Positions 18,071-27,569 of a stretch of DNA of 64,000 nucleotides are shown here, piece after piece. The stretch covers positions 496,001 to 560,000 of the forward strand of contig NZ_CP012371.1 in the NCBI RefSeq assembly GCF_000619905.2, read 5' to 3'. The first letter of the stretch is position 1, and each line of letters opens with the position of its first letter. This stretch comes from Nitrosospira briensis C-128. Its GTDB lineage: Bacteria > Pseudomonadota > Gammaproteobacteria > Burkholderiales > Nitrosomonadaceae. The position numbers and the translations under genes are program-made. The notes beneath the pieces are model-generated. The model saw only the letters and a program-made list of their open reading frames with translations, had not been told where the DNA came from and ran no database searches.

Positions 18071-19099
18071 ATGACACGCTCGTTTTCATTTGCAATAGGC
18101 TTACTCACGCTTTCGCTCCTCACTGCATGCGCAGGTCAATCCCGCTTGGCAAAATCTGACTCATCCCGGTATCAGACAGTAGAACGTCCGGTTGCCGGCT
18201 GTGCTGCTGGTGAAGACCCTTTCAACTGCGATCGCCGTGCCATTCTTGCAATGCTGGGTGGATATGAAGTTCAGTTCAGGTTTGAGGAGACGGTGGTGTT
18301 GAAACCAGGCTATGAGCGTAAAGAACCCAAGCGCAGCATGGGTTTTGAGTCCGTGGTGCTGGTCGAAGATACCGGCAAACGGATTTCGCTGCAACACATT
18401 CTTGTAATGGGTGGCGGCGCCCTTACTAAGCACTGGCGTCAGGACTGGATATATGAGTCGCCAAAGCACTGGGTATTTGTGGGCGACCAACGCTTTGAGG
18501 AGCAGGAGCGCAATGCGGCCGAGATACCTGGCACCTGGACGCAACTGGTTTACGAAGTCAATGATGGCCCGCGGTATGCCGGCAACGGAAAATGGAATCA
18601 CAAATACGGGATATCGACCTGGACCTCCGGGCGGACTTGGCGGCCGCTACCCCGGCGCGAATACACCAAGCGCAGCGATTATCAGCTGATCAATGCCGAA
18701 AACCGTCAAACGATTACCCCACAAGGCTGGGCGCACGAGCAGGACAATACCAAAGTCATACGCATAAAAGATGGCAAGGACATACCGCTGGTCCGTGAGT
18801 TCGGCTTCAACGACTATCGCCGCATTGAAGGCTACGACTTCGGACCCGCATTAGCCTATTGGAAGGGAACGTCTGATTTCTGGTCGGAGGTGCGCGCACG
18901 TTGGGCTAACCGGTTCGCCGCGAACGGATCGATAACACTGTCTCTTCAAACAGGCGACGAGAGCTTTAACCAGACACTGCTCGACCTTGGGGACGCATAC
19001 ATGAAAAACCCCCAGTTTAATTTATACCAGAAGCAGCTTGACGATGCCTTCAGCAAATTCGTCCATGTGAATACACCCTCGCCAGCTATCAAGCGCTGA
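18071..19099 (+). CDS. DUF6607-family lipoprotein
   Basis: This 342-residue protein starts with a lipoprotein signal (SLLTACAG, Cys20 in the lipobox). The mature part has CDRRAILAMLGGYEVQFRFEET and LQHILVMGG...KHWRQDW, which I associate with DUF6607, a family of exported proteins of unknown function. ATGGAGAACTC gives a ribosome site before the ATG. It is probably anchored to a membrane facing the periplasm. No operon partner is clear. Confidence 0.75.
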   Translation: MTRSFSFAIGLLTLSLLTACAGQSRLAKSDSSRYQTVERPVAGCAAGEDPFNCDRRAILAMLGGYEVQFRFEETVVLKPGYERKEPKRSMGFESVVLVEDTGKRISLQHILVMGGGALTKHWRQDWIYESPKHWVFVGDQRFEEQERNAAEIPGTWTQLVYEVNDGPRYAGNGKWNHKYGISTWTSGRTWRPLPRREYTKRSDYQLINAENRQTITPQGWAHEQDNTKVIRIKDGKDIPLVREFGFNDYRRIEGYDFGPALAYWKGTSDFWSEVRARWANRFAANGSITLSLQTGDESFNQTLLDLGDAYMKNPQFNLYQKQLDDAFSKFVHVNTPSPAIKR

Positions 19100-19303
19100 G
19101 CGTATGCGTGGCTGGCCGTCGAGCCGTATACTAAGAGGCAATCGTATACTGTCAGGCAGGTAAACGCAGATCGGAGCAAGGAAGCCAAAAGAAGCTTGGT
19201 GAGGCAGATGATTGGACGTGGTTTCATTGAGGATGATGGTACCTGAAGCGCGGCCAAGTCAACAGATAGGCTTCCTTTCTTTTTTCTTCCGGGCGGGATA
19301 CCA

Positions 19304-20221
19304 ATGAAAATGTACGAGATTCCCATCGTAGCGCCCTACCGGCTTGATCTTACGGTAAGCGTGCTTCGGCGGCTCTCGACGAATATCGTTGATCTACTCA
19401 CGCCGGAAGGACAATATGTCCGCGCACTCGTTGGCCCGCCAGAGCCTGTGATCGTCCGGGTCATGCAGAACCAGCAGGACTCATTGTCCGCCACCATCGA
19501 GGGCGATACGAATAACGAGCCGGATGTGTTCGGGCTCGTGCGCAAGATACTCGGCTGCGATCATGATCCGATGGATTTCGAACATTCGGCTGCGGCCGTC
19601 CCATGGCTGGCCCCCCTGGTTCAGCGCATGCAGGGTGTAAAACCGCCCCGCTATCCCACTCTCTGGGAAGCCTGCGTTAACGCGATTGTGTTTCAGCAAT
19701 TGAGCCTGGCATCCGCCACTGCGATCATGTGTCGCTTGATTGTCGCCCTGGGACAATCGGTGAGAACCGAAGGCATACCTGTGCCATTGTATGTATTTCC
19801 GACTGCGGAAAACTTTTCGCGTGCAACCGACGATCTTCTGCGCAAAACCGGGCTCAGCGCCAGCAAAATCGCAACATTGCGGCGCGTGGCCGAAGCGCTC
19901 GCATCCGGCAGGATTGATACGGCTAAACTGGAGCAATGCAAGAGCGAGGATGCGGCGGCCATCCTTCGGCAGATAAAGGGTATGGGTCCATGGACGGCAG
20001 CCGTCATTCTGCTGCGCGGCTTGGGACGGCTGGATGTGTTCCCCGCAAATGACACCAGCGTGGCGAGTAATATTGCGCTCGTCTCGGGCACTGCACCGTA
20101 CGATGCAGAGAACGTTCTGGATACTCTCGGTCCGCAGCGGGGGATGCTGTACTTTTATCTGCTGCTCGCCCGCCTGGAATCCCGCAGTGAGATCGGCCTT
20201 CCGTCGTTCGAGAGAACGTAA
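19304..20221 (+). CDS. DNA-3-methyladenine glycosylase 2 (AlkA-like)
   Basis: A 305-residue HhH-GPD glycosylase that removes alkylated purines from DNA. The N-terminal half is an AlkA-type beta domain. The helix-hairpin-helix is LRQIKGMGPWTAAVILLRGLG (about residues 222-242), followed by the catalytic Asp in DVFPANDTSV. The region before it (VFQQLSLASA) matches the substrate-pocket helix. No ada or other repair gene is adjacent. Start 19304 or the ATG two codons later would both work. Confidence 0.88.
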   Translation: MKMYEIPIVAPYRLDLTVSVLRRLSTNIVDLLTPEGQYVRALVGPPEPVIVRVMQNQQDSLSATIEGDTNNEPDVFGLVRKILGCDHDPMDFEHSAAAVPWLAPLVQRMQGVKPPRYPTLWEACVNAIVFQQLSLASATAIMCRLIVALGQSVRTEGIPVPLYVFPTAENFSRATDDLLRKTGLSASKIATLRRVAEALASGRIDTAKLEQCKSEDAAAILRQIKGMGPWTAAVILLRGLGRLDVFPANDTSVASNIALVSGTAPYDAENVLDTLGPQRGMLYFYLLLARLESRSEIGLPSFERT

Positions 20222-20259
20222 CCAACCGCTCAACGTGCGGTGAAACTACCAGCAGTGTC

Positions 20260-20475
20260 TCAGGCATTTATTTTTTTTAGCGCCGATCCTTTATGCATCG
20301 CGATGTGGTCGGTCTTGTCGCTCTTGATCTCATATTGCGGCTCATCCTCGCTCGCATGATGCGTATAGCCCTTGTAGGCGACGTCTTTTGTATGCACTTT
20401 GATAATCTTTCCGCTGACGTGTCCGGCTTCCGAGTTCCAGGTGACATGATCGTCGACTTTGAATTTGCTTATCAC
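20260..20475 (-). CDS. HVA1/DUF2945 small TUDOR-domain protein
   Basis: A 71-residue protein: KFKVDDHVTWNSEAGHVSGKII and a C-terminal DHIAMHKGSALKKI, the pattern of the hypervirulence-associated HVA1 TUDOR family (DUF2945). The function in bacteria is unknown; homologues are often found among stress genes. The start is taken as GTG 20475 because AGGAG lies 8 bases upstream; longer in-frame sequence is not family-like. Beyond it, 20476-20811 holds only the guaB promoter. Confidence 0.8.
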   Translation of the reverse strand: MISKFKVDDHVTWNSEAGHVSGKIIKVHTKDVAYKGYTHHASEDEPQYEIKSDKTDHIAMHKGSALKKINA

Positions 20476-20781
20476 GATGTTTGGCTCCTTACGGCTAATG
20501 CTTACGACTAAACGGACGGCGGCTGATTCGAATATTTCTCTCCCTTCGTGAGAATTGTCTGGACAGACTGCTAGACCCCGTGCAGCAGCATCGCCAGGAT
20601 AGAGTTGTTTTATAGATCGATCAACGCACATCGTCAAGGACTGGCTCTTACACGCGTCCGCCAAAACTTTCGGGATTGAAGGTTTGGCCGTGCACCTATT
20701 TGTCATACCCGGAATACCGCTTCGGATATGCTGGCTCGTCCATCTTGAAATAGTTCATTCGCCACAATCCATGAGGTTCGT

Positions 20782-20787
20782 TATAAT
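20782..20787 (+). promoter_or_regulatory. Likely -10 box of guaB
   Basis: TATAAT within TTATAATGCCGC lies 25 bases before the guaB start. A weak TTCGCC at 20758-20763 may be the -35 with 18-base spacing. Confidence 0.5.
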
Positions 20788-20811
20788 GCCGCTTTGTGAA
20801 GGATCAATGCC

Positions 20812-22272
20812 ATGAGACTGGTTGAGAAAGCTCTAACCTTCGACGATGTTCTGCTGCTTCCCGCCCACTCGGTGGTTTTACCACGCAACGTTGCCTTGAC
20901 GACGCGCCTTAGCCGCGAAATTTCCCTTAATATACCGCTGGTTTCGGCCGCGATGGATACGGTGACCGAGGCGCCGCTTGCTATCGCGCTTGCGCAGGAG
21001 GGCGGCATCGGTATTATCCACAAGAATATGTCGGCGGAATCCCAGGCAGCCCACGTAGCCAACGTCAAGCGCTTCGAAAGCGGGATAGTGAAAGATCCCA
21101 TCACCATCCCGCCGGACATGACAGTCCGTGACGTACTCAACCTCATCCGAAAATACAAAATATCCGGCTTACCCGTAGTGGAAGGATCGAAAGTCGTCGG
21201 TATCGTCACCAACCGGGACCTTCGTTTCGAAACCAACCTGGATCAACCTATCAAGAACATCATGACGCTGAAAGAGCGGCTGGTGACGGTAAACGAAGGC
21301 ACTGGCCGCGAGGAGGCGATGACGTTGCTGCACAAGCATCGCCTGGAGCGAGTCCTGGTGGTGAACAGTAACTTCGAATTGCGTGGACTGATTACCGTAA
21401 AGGACATAATCAAGACATCCGAGCACCCCAATGCATGCAAGGACGACCTGGGGCGTCTACGCGTAGGCGCGGCCATTGGCGTCGGCGACGGCAGTGAAGA
21501 ACGCGCGGAAGCACTCGCCGAAGCAGGCGTGGACGTGATCGTGGTGGATACTGCGCATGGACATTCACAGAGCGTACTTGACAGGGTACAGTGGGTAAAG
21601 AAAAGGTTTCCGCAAATCCAGGTTATCGGCGGGAATATCGCTACTGCTGCTGCCGCCAAAGCTCTGGTTGACCACGGAGCTGATGCGGTAAAAGTCGGAA
21701 TAGGCCCTGGCTCAATCTGCACGACCCGCATTGTTGCAGGCGTCGGTGTGCCGCAAATCACCGCAATCAAAAACGTATCCGAAGCGTTGGCAAACACCGG
21801 CGTACCGCTGATCGCCGACGGCGGCATCCGCTATTCCGGCGATATCGCCAAGGCAATTGCCGCAGGAGGCAACTCTGTGATGTTGGGCGGATTGTTCGCG
21901 GGCACCAGCGAAGCGCCAGGCGAAATCGAGCTATTCCAGGGACGGTCCTATAAAACCTACCGCGGCATGGGGTCACTTTCTGCAATGCAGCAAGGTTCGA
22001 GCGACCGCTATTTCCAGCAAGCCGAGCAGAACGCCGAAAAACTGGTACCGGAAGGCGTAGAAGGCCGTGTTCCCTTCAAAGGCAGTGTCATTGCCGTAAT
22101 TCATCAGCTTATCGGTGGGTTACGCTCCGGCATGGGTTATCTCGGTTGTGAAACAATTGAGGACATGCACGCCAAAGCCGAGTTTATCGAGATTACCTCT
22201 GCCGGCATTCGCGAATCCCACGTCCATAACGTGCAGATCACGAAAGAAGCACCGAATTATCGTGTGGAATAA
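20812..22272 (+). CDS. guaB: IMP dehydrogenase
   Basis: The 486-residue enzyme oxidises IMP to XMP with NAD, the committed step to GMP. The TIM barrel is split by two CBS domains (about residues 92-205). The catalytic-Cys loop is [20 protein letters not shown] and the flap region has [10 protein letters not shown]. Length is normal. It has its own promoter and a 205-base gap before guaA. Confidence 0.98.
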   Translation: MRLVEKALTFDDVLLLPAHSVVLPRNVALTTRLSREISLNIPLVSAAMDTVTEAPLAIALAQEGGIGIIHKNMSAESQAAHVANVKRFESGIVKDPITIPPDMTVRDVLNLIRKYKISGLPVVEGSKVVGIVTNRDLRFETNLDQPIKNIMTLKERLVTVNEGTGREEAMTLLHKHRLERVLVVNSNFELRGLITVKDIIKTSEHPNACKDDLGRLRVGAAIGVGDGSEERAEALAEAGVDVIVVDTAHGHSQSVLDRVQWVKKRFPQIQVIGGNIATAAAAKALVDHGADAVKVGIGPGSICTTRIVAGVGVPQITAIKNVSEALANTGVPLIADGGIRYSGDIAKAIAAGGNSVMLGGLFAGTSEAPGEIELFQGRSYKTYRGMGSLSAMQQGSSDRYFQQAEQNAEKLVPEGVEGRVPFKGSVIAVIHQLIGGLRSGMGYLGCETIEDMHAKAEFIEITSAGIRESHVHNVQITKEAPNYRVE

Positions 22273-22477
22273 GCTGTTGATGTAACGCAGTGTAGTACAT
22301 CAAGATATCGCTACTTGAATGATTCAAATTGTCTCCTCATGCTGCGCTGCCCGTCCTCACAAGTGGGATAACTATGCAGCCTTTCTCGCGCCTGCATAGC
22401 TCCGATCACGCCATTTTTAACTTTTCATTCAAGTTTTACTTGAAACTGCCGGATATCCCGGCGCACCCTATCAGGCC

Positions 22478-24040
22478 ATGCACCAAAAAATACTCATTCT
22501 TGATTTCGGTTCCCAATATACGCAACTGATTGCCCGCCGAGTCCGGGAAAGCAACGTCTACTGCGAAATCCACGCATACGACGTGAGTTCGCAATTTGTC
22601 AGGGATTTTGCGCCGAAAGGTATTATTCTTTCGGGCGGTCCGGCTTCTGTAGCAGAGTTTGAAACGCCACGGGCTCCGCAGATCGTTTTTGAGTTAGGTG
22701 TGCCGGTGCTGGGTATCTGCTATGGTATGCAGACCATGGCCGCCCAATTGGGCGGTGCGGTTGAAAATTCCAAGGTGCGCGAATTCGGTTACGCTGAAGT
22801 GCAAGCGAAAAACAGAATTGCTCTGCTGCGAGACATATACGACCATACCGATACCGCAGGCAAACAGACTCTCGACGTGTGGATGAGTCATGGTGATGCT
22901 GTCACCAAGCTTCCTTCCGGCTTTGAAGCCATGGCCAGCAATGCCTCCACGCCCCTGGCTGCCATAGCGGACGAGGCGCGAAAATTCTATGGCATACAAT
23001 TCCATCCGGAAGTGACTCACACCCCGCAGGGCAAGGCCATTATCGCGCGGTTCGTGCACGAAATTTGCGGGGCCGGGCATGACTGGAATATGCCTGACTA
23101 CATGGAAGAAGCGATCGGCAGAATCCGTTCCAAGGTAGGAGCGGACGAGGTTATTCTGGGCCTGTCCGGTGGCGTCGATTCATCGGTAGCCGCAGCACTC
23201 ATTCATCGCGCCATCGGCAAACAACTTACCTGTGTATTTGTGGATAACGGCCTGCTGCGGATGAACGAAGCCGAACAGGTAATGGATACCTTCAGCAGAA
23301 ATCTGGGCGTAAAAGTCATCCATATAGACGCCAGCGGAGAGTTTCTCAAGCACTTGCAAGGCGTCAGCGATCCTGAAATGAAACGCCGCATCATCGGTCG
23401 GGAATTCGTCGAAGTGTTTCAGCGCGAAGCTGCGAAAATTCCTAGTGCGCATTGGCTTGCCCAAGGTACGATCTACCCGGACGTGATCGAATCCGCAGGC
23501 GGAAAAACGAAAAAAGCGCAGACCATCAAATCGCATCACAATGTAGGCGGCCTGCCCGATACACTGCATTTGAAACTTCTGGAACCGTTGCGCGAATTAT
23601 TCAAGGACGAAGTACGCGAACTTGGGGTAGCGCTGGGACTTCCGCACGACATGGTCTTTCGCCACCCCTTTCCCGGGCCCGGATTGGGAGTTCGCATACT
23701 CGGCGAGGTAAAGCGTGAATATGCCGAATTACTGCGCCGTGCCGATGCGATCTTTATTGAAGAACTACGTATCTCGGGTTGGTACGAGAAAACCTCTCAG
23801 GCGTTTACCGTATTCCTGCCGGTAAAATCCGTAGGGGTCATGGGCGACGGACGCACTTATGAATACGTAGTAGCCCTGAGAGCAGTTCAAACCGAAGACT
23901 TCATGACTGCACACTGGGCGGAACTCCCCTACCCCCTGCTAGCCAGGATATCCAACCGTATCGTCAACGAAGTGCGCGGGATTAACCGTGTTGTCTATGA
24001 CATCTCCGGTAAGCCGCCTGCGACGATCGAGTGGGAATAG
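22478..24040 (+). CDS. guaA: GMP synthase (glutamine-hydrolysing)
   Basis: 520 residues. The class-I amidotransferase domain (1-200) has the nucleophile in GICYGMQ and the triad His in FHPEVTH. The ATP-pyrophosphatase domain has the PP-loop LSGGVDSS. The C-terminal dimer domain ends KPPATIEWE. It converts XMP to GMP and follows guaB as in many proteobacteria. Its 3' end borders the accessory island. Confidence 0.98.
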   Translation: MHQKILILDFGSQYTQLIARRVRESNVYCEIHAYDVSSQFVRDFAPKGIILSGGPASVAEFETPRAPQIVFELGVPVLGICYGMQTMAAQLGGAVENSKVREFGYAEVQAKNRIALLRDIYDHTDTAGKQTLDVWMSHGDAVTKLPSGFEAMASNASTPLAAIADEARKFYGIQFHPEVTHTPQGKAIIARFVHEICGAGHDWNMPDYMEEAIGRIRSKVGADEVILGLSGGVDSSVAAALIHRAIGKQLTCVFVDNGLLRMNEAEQVMDTFSRNLGVKVIHIDASGEFLKHLQGVSDPEMKRRIIGREFVEVFQREAAKIPSAHWLAQGTIYPDVIESAGGKTKKAQTIKSHHNVGGLPDTLHLKLLEPLRELFKDEVRELGVALGLPHDMVFRHPFPGPGLGVRILGEVKREYAELLRRADAIFIEELRISGWYEKTSQAFTVFLPVKSVGVMGDGRTYEYVVALRAVQTEDFMTAHWAELPYPLLARISNRIVNEVRGINRVVYDISGKPPATIEWE

Positions 24041-24070
24041 TCATCATGCCTTGCCGAGCGATCGTGGAAT

Positions 24071-24182
24071 CTATATAGAACCGATAATCCGACTCTACAC
24101 AGAAATTCTCAGTTCGGTTATTACCACGGAAAATTACGTGTTGCGATTGGCCAGGAAGGTTAAATTGCCATAAGCGTGCCAT
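24071..24182 (-). pseudogene. RAYT transposase relic 1 (first 37 codons)
   Basis: On the minus strand ATG 24182 opens MARLWQFNLPGQSQHVIFRGNNRTENFC, the N-terminus of the REP-associated tyrosine transposase that is intact at 33149-33859. Homology stops at DYRFYID, and the HxH and catalytic Tyr regions are gone. It lies 30 bases after guaA. The rest of 24041-24436 has only the transposon end at 24234. Confidence 0.85.
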
Positions 24183-24233
24183 TTGCAATTCCTGACAGAG
24201 AAAGGTTTCCACTATATTTCGACGTTACTGCAT

Positions 24234-24261
24234 GATCAATCGAGTCTGACCCTATTGATTT
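24234..24261. repeat. RAYT terminal repeat (relic 1)
   Basis: GATCAATCGAGTCTGACCCT is the outer end sequence shared by all four RAYT copies (also 25720, 31765, 33908, and inverted at 33141). It marks the original right boundary of relic 1. Confidence 0.8.
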
Positions 24262-24436
24262 CACTAGGTAAGCAAAGCCTACCGAGCTGAGACATAGCCT
24301 AGCCAACCGCATTATTAGGATTTACGAACCTAACATCTCGGTCGAGCGGACCGTCTGCAAGCTGGATTTGCATCCGACCGCTCACTTTCAACCGGGAGGC
24401 TTCTGATGCGTCCGATCATCGAAGGTATAGGAAGTT

Positions 24437-25413
24437 ATGAATCCAATAGTCATTGATGCAGCAACGATTTTTGACCCGGCAAGATTATTAGCTGTATTGG
24501 CGTCGGTTGATATCAGGCACTCGGAGGTTTGGGTGTCACAACGTTATGATCATTTTAAAGAAAAAGATTTTATTACTGGATTTGGTACCGACAGTAAGTT
24601 TGCCCTATTGCCAGACCAAGATGGTTGCTACAAAACAGATCCAATAGAAATACCGTCGCTTGATGAGAAACTAGACCAAAATCACGGGTTACTGGTCCAA
24701 AAATATTGCGATGGGCTCTAGATAAGGGGATGGTTGTTCCAAAGGATTTGTATAAATATGAAGATCTTGCCATCGAACTCGAAAAGATCCACCAACTCGA
24801 CAATTTGTCCGAAGCAATTATGCTCGGCCCTCCTGCTGAATATGACGTAAGAGCAGGGAAAGAATGGACAAAGGAATATCTCAAGCGTATGGGTAAAGAT
24901 AGACTGGGGCGTGAATATTCTTGGAGGCTAGAACCATACGGGATTGGGCATGGGCTCGGACTAGTTCTGGCCGCTGCACAAGAGGAACATGTAGAACCCT
25001 TTCTTAGCTACCCAAACTTTCGCGATAACGTGTCGACCCATAATTACACGTTTTATAAACGAGATAAGTCTCTGAGCTCCGCTTTTGAAGAAAAAACCTG
25101 CACGCCAAGAGCGAACATTGATATTGAAGAGGCGCTTCAAGATGCCTCTAGGCTGCTTAAGTGCCCTGAACCGATAGCCCTTGCAGAAGTGGCGTTCTAT
25201 CTAGGCCAAAAGGAACGAATCGAATCCATCACAGGAATTATTACAGCATCCAAGCTCTTAGAGTCAAGGAACAAGGATACCGGAATCATTGCCGGTAAGT
25301 TTGTTGGTACTCTAGCTGCTGATATTACAGCTTTTGGCGGGATTCCTATAACTACAACGTTAGTATCGCTATATGACGTAGGTGCTAGGTTTTTCAAATC
25401 AAAATATGAATAG
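24437..25413 (+). pseudogene. Orphan gene of unknown function, split by a frameshift
   Basis: Two consecutive frames, 24437-24721 and one continuing to 25413, appear to be one gene of about 325 codons. The first reads through NHGLLVQK and then stops; stepping back one base at the AAAAA run (24698-24702) continues smoothly into ILRWALDKGMVVPKDLYKYEDL. AGGAAGTT precedes ATG 24437. I do not recognise any domain. The C-terminus has a glycine- and threonine-rich, weakly hydrophobic segment (GTLAADITAFGGIPITTTL). The gene is visibly AT-richer than its neighbours, suggesting acquisition. It could be a true pseudogene, a programmed frameshift or a sequencing error. Confidence 0.6.
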
Positions 25414-25436
25414 ATTAACGGAACCTAGCAAAACCA

Positions 25437-25671
25437 TCTTGCAAGGCTTTGCTTAAACTCTGCTCTTCGTGGGGGGTGATGAGTAAATGCACGTGGTTGG
25501 TCATCAGCACATAGGCGTGAATGTCACAACCATGCTTTTCACAGCTATCCGCAATTTATCAAGATAGAACCGATAATCCGCCTCTACGCAGAAAATCTCA
25601 GTCCGGTTATTACCACGTAAAACTACGTGCTGCGGTTGGCCAGGAAGGATAAATCGCGGTAAGCGGGCCAT
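25437..25671 (-). pseudogene. RAYT transposase relic 2
   Basis: This holds about the first 78 codons of the RAYT gene on the minus strand (start ATG 25671, ending near the QSLSKALQ region). It includes the HVHLL motif, but a missing base near 25549 (compare CACAGGCTAACC in the intact copy) breaks the frame. It forms the left border of the block with the GIY-YIG and reverse-transcriptase genes. Confidence 0.85.
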
Positions 25672-25719
25672 TTGCAATTCCGGTCGCGGAAAAGTTTCCA
25701 GTATACATCGTTACTGTAT

Positions 25720-25747
25720 GATCAATCGAGTCCGACCCTATTGATTT
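25720..25747. repeat. RAYT terminal repeat (relic 2)
   Basis: GATCAATCGAGTCCGACCCT, one base different from the other copies. It ends 18 bases before the start codon of the GIY-YIG gene, so that gene's natural promoter has probably been replaced or cut off. Confidence 0.8.
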
Positions 25748-25765
25748 TCGATTTTGGCCAAATCC

Positions 25766-27040
25766 ATGAGTGAGGACAGCCTGAAGCAAGTGGCCGCCGC
25801 TATCTCTGGTAAGCGCACCAGTCTGACTCCAGAAGAGGCCAAGGAGCTTGCTTTGAGGGCGGTTAAGTTCAAGAAAGAGCGAGGCCGCCTGCCGTCAGTC
25901 AGTTCGCAAGATGCCTGGGAACAACGTATGGCCGAGGGAGCTGCAGCGTTCGTGCGTTTCAAAGATGAGGTCGTTATGACTGATCTGGACGATTTGCGTG
26001 CCGAGCTGGACGAGTTCGCCCAGCCGGAAAAAAAGAAAAGCCTCTCTGCCCGTGAAGAACGGATCATTGCTGGTTTCGAGGAAATTCAGCGTTTTGTCGA
26101 GCAGCATGGCCGTGCTCCACAACGCGGTGAAGAAAGAGACATCTTCGAGCGGCTCTATACCGTGCGCCTGGATCGTCTGCGCGCCCTTGAGGAATGCCGG
26201 GAGCAGCTGACACCCCTTGATCATCAGGGCTTGCTCAGTGGTGGTTACGCCAGTGATGCGGAGCCGGTGGAAACGATGGACGATGACGCTCTGCTTGCCG
26301 AGTTGGCAGGGGCTGCTGGATCAGCTGACATCACTGAGCTGCGCCATGTGCGTACCAGCGCTGAGAAGCAGGCAGCAGAGGAAATCGCCAATCGGGAGAC
26401 GTATGAGGATTTCGAGGCGTTCAAGCCGCTATTTGATCAGGTGCGCAGTGATCTGAGTTCAGGCTCGAGAGTGACTCGGCCTTTCGGGCAGTACGCAACG
26501 ATTGAAGTGGGCCACTGGTTCATCCTGGATGGTCAAACGGCGTATGTGGCCGAAGAGAGTGAAGAGTTCGACTCGCCGCAAGGCAAGAAGGATGCTCGGC
26601 TACGCGTCATTTTTTCGAATGACGCGGAAAGCAACCTACTGCGGCTGTCCCTGGCTCGTGCTTTGTACAAAGACGAAGCAGCACGTCGAATTATTGATCC
26701 AGATATGGGGCCCTTGTTCAGCGATTCTCTAGAAGAGGGTGATTTGGAGAGTGGGACCATTTATGTGTTGCGCTCCCTATCCGACAACCCCTATGTGGCC
26801 GAGCATCGTGATGTCATCCACAAGATTGGTGTGACCGACGGCAAGGTAGAAACCCGCATCGCGAACGCCGAACACGATTCTACCTATCTACTGGCGAAGG
26901 TTGAGGTGGTGGCGACTTACAAGCTGGCCGGTATCAATCGCACCCGGATGGAGAGCCTATTTCACAGGCTGTTCGCGCCCGCGCGGTTGAACATCACCAT
27001 CAACGACCGTTTCGGCTACCCCGCGCAGCCCGAAGAATGA
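25766..27040 (+). CDS. GIY-YIG nuclease-like protein (MUG113/T5orf172 type), cut short by an in-frame stop
   Basis: 424 residues to the TGA at 27038. The C-terminal part (about 330-415) has the GIY-YIG-like core GTIYVLRSLSDNPYV ... IHKIGVT ... RMESLFHRLF, matching the MUG113/T5orf172 domain. The rest is helical and charged. The same frame continues after the TGA for 35 codons (FLVPLFVIDEAVARIKDGSI ... to TAG 27146-27148) in what looks like the natural family C-terminus, so TGA probably replaced TGG. No ribosome site is visible upstream, where the RAYT end abuts. Role unknown; a defence or mobile-element link is inferred from position. Confidence 0.7.
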   Translation: MSEDSLKQVAAAISGKRTSLTPEEAKELALRAVKFKKERGRLPSVSSQDAWEQRMAEGAAAFVRFKDEVVMTDLDDLRAELDEFAQPEKKKSLSAREERIIAGFEEIQRFVEQHGRAPQRGEERDIFERLYTVRLDRLRALEECREQLTPLDHQGLLSGGYASDAEPVETMDDDALLAELAGAAGSADITELRHVRTSAEKQAAEEIANRETYEDFEAFKPLFDQVRSDLSSGSRVTRPFGQYATIEVGHWFILDGQTAYVAEESEEFDSPQGKKDARLRVIFSNDAESNLLRLSLARALYKDEAARRIIDPDMGPLFSDSLEEGDLESGTIYVLRSLSDNPYVAEHRDVIHKIGVTDGKVETRIANAEHDSTYLLAKVEVVATYKLAGINRTRMESLFHRLFAPARLNITINDRFGYPAQPEE

Positions 27041-27210
27041 TTTCTCGTTCCGCTGTTCGTCATTGATGAGGCTGTCGCGCGTATTAAGGATGGCAGCATC
27101 ACCGGGTACATCTACGATCCCAAGGCTGCGACGCTGGTGAAGGCATAGGACAGGCCAAATACATGAACAGTCCTGGCCGCTTGCCAGGATAAACGCCAGG
27201 AGCAAAGAGC

Positions 27211-27405
27211 ATGACGAAGTCGCATCAAGAGGATCAGGACAAACCGTTTTTCATTACCGAAGATGGCCCGCCCGACAACCTGCTGATGCCTCCGCACCGA
27301 ATCCAAAATCTGCCACAAATCCTGGCGGGGCTCACCGATCACCAGTTGTCGAGGTGGCCTGGCGACCTAGCCGACGTTGAGCGAGGAGACGGCACAAGGC
27401 CATAG
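27211..27405 (+). CDS. Possible small protein of unknown function
   Basis: 64 codons, starting ATG with CAGGAG 9 bases upstream. The product is acidic and polar at the start (MTKSHQEDQDKPFFITEDGP) with no membrane segment or known motif. It is the only credible frame in the 27149-27569 gap, which otherwise holds the leader of the reverse-transcriptase operon. It could be a remnant. Confidence 0.35.
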   Translation: MTKSHQEDQDKPFFITEDGPPDNLLMPPHRIQNLPQILAGLTDHQLSRWPGDLADVERGDGTRP

Positions 27406-27569
27406 GCTGAGCGCCAGGAAGGAAAAACATCGGCTGGCTCGGTCGGCAAGCAGAACCAGGTCCGATGATGCCAGTTTGGGATTCGCTTGGCGTTACCTAG
27501 TGTTTTGGAGTATCGAGTGTAGTGATTCGATCAACATAATTGACAACAAAAATGGAATAGGCGCTGACG

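Noticed and set aside
25766-27040. GIY-YIG gene as a component of the DRT3 system
   Set aside because: It has its own truncated reading frame, a 529-base gap separates it from drt3a, and DRT3 as known needs only the two RTs and an ncRNA; kept as a neighbour only.
27038-27040. TGA read as selenocysteine
   Set aside because: No SECIS-like hairpin was evident right after it, and the surrounding family context suggests Trp at this position.
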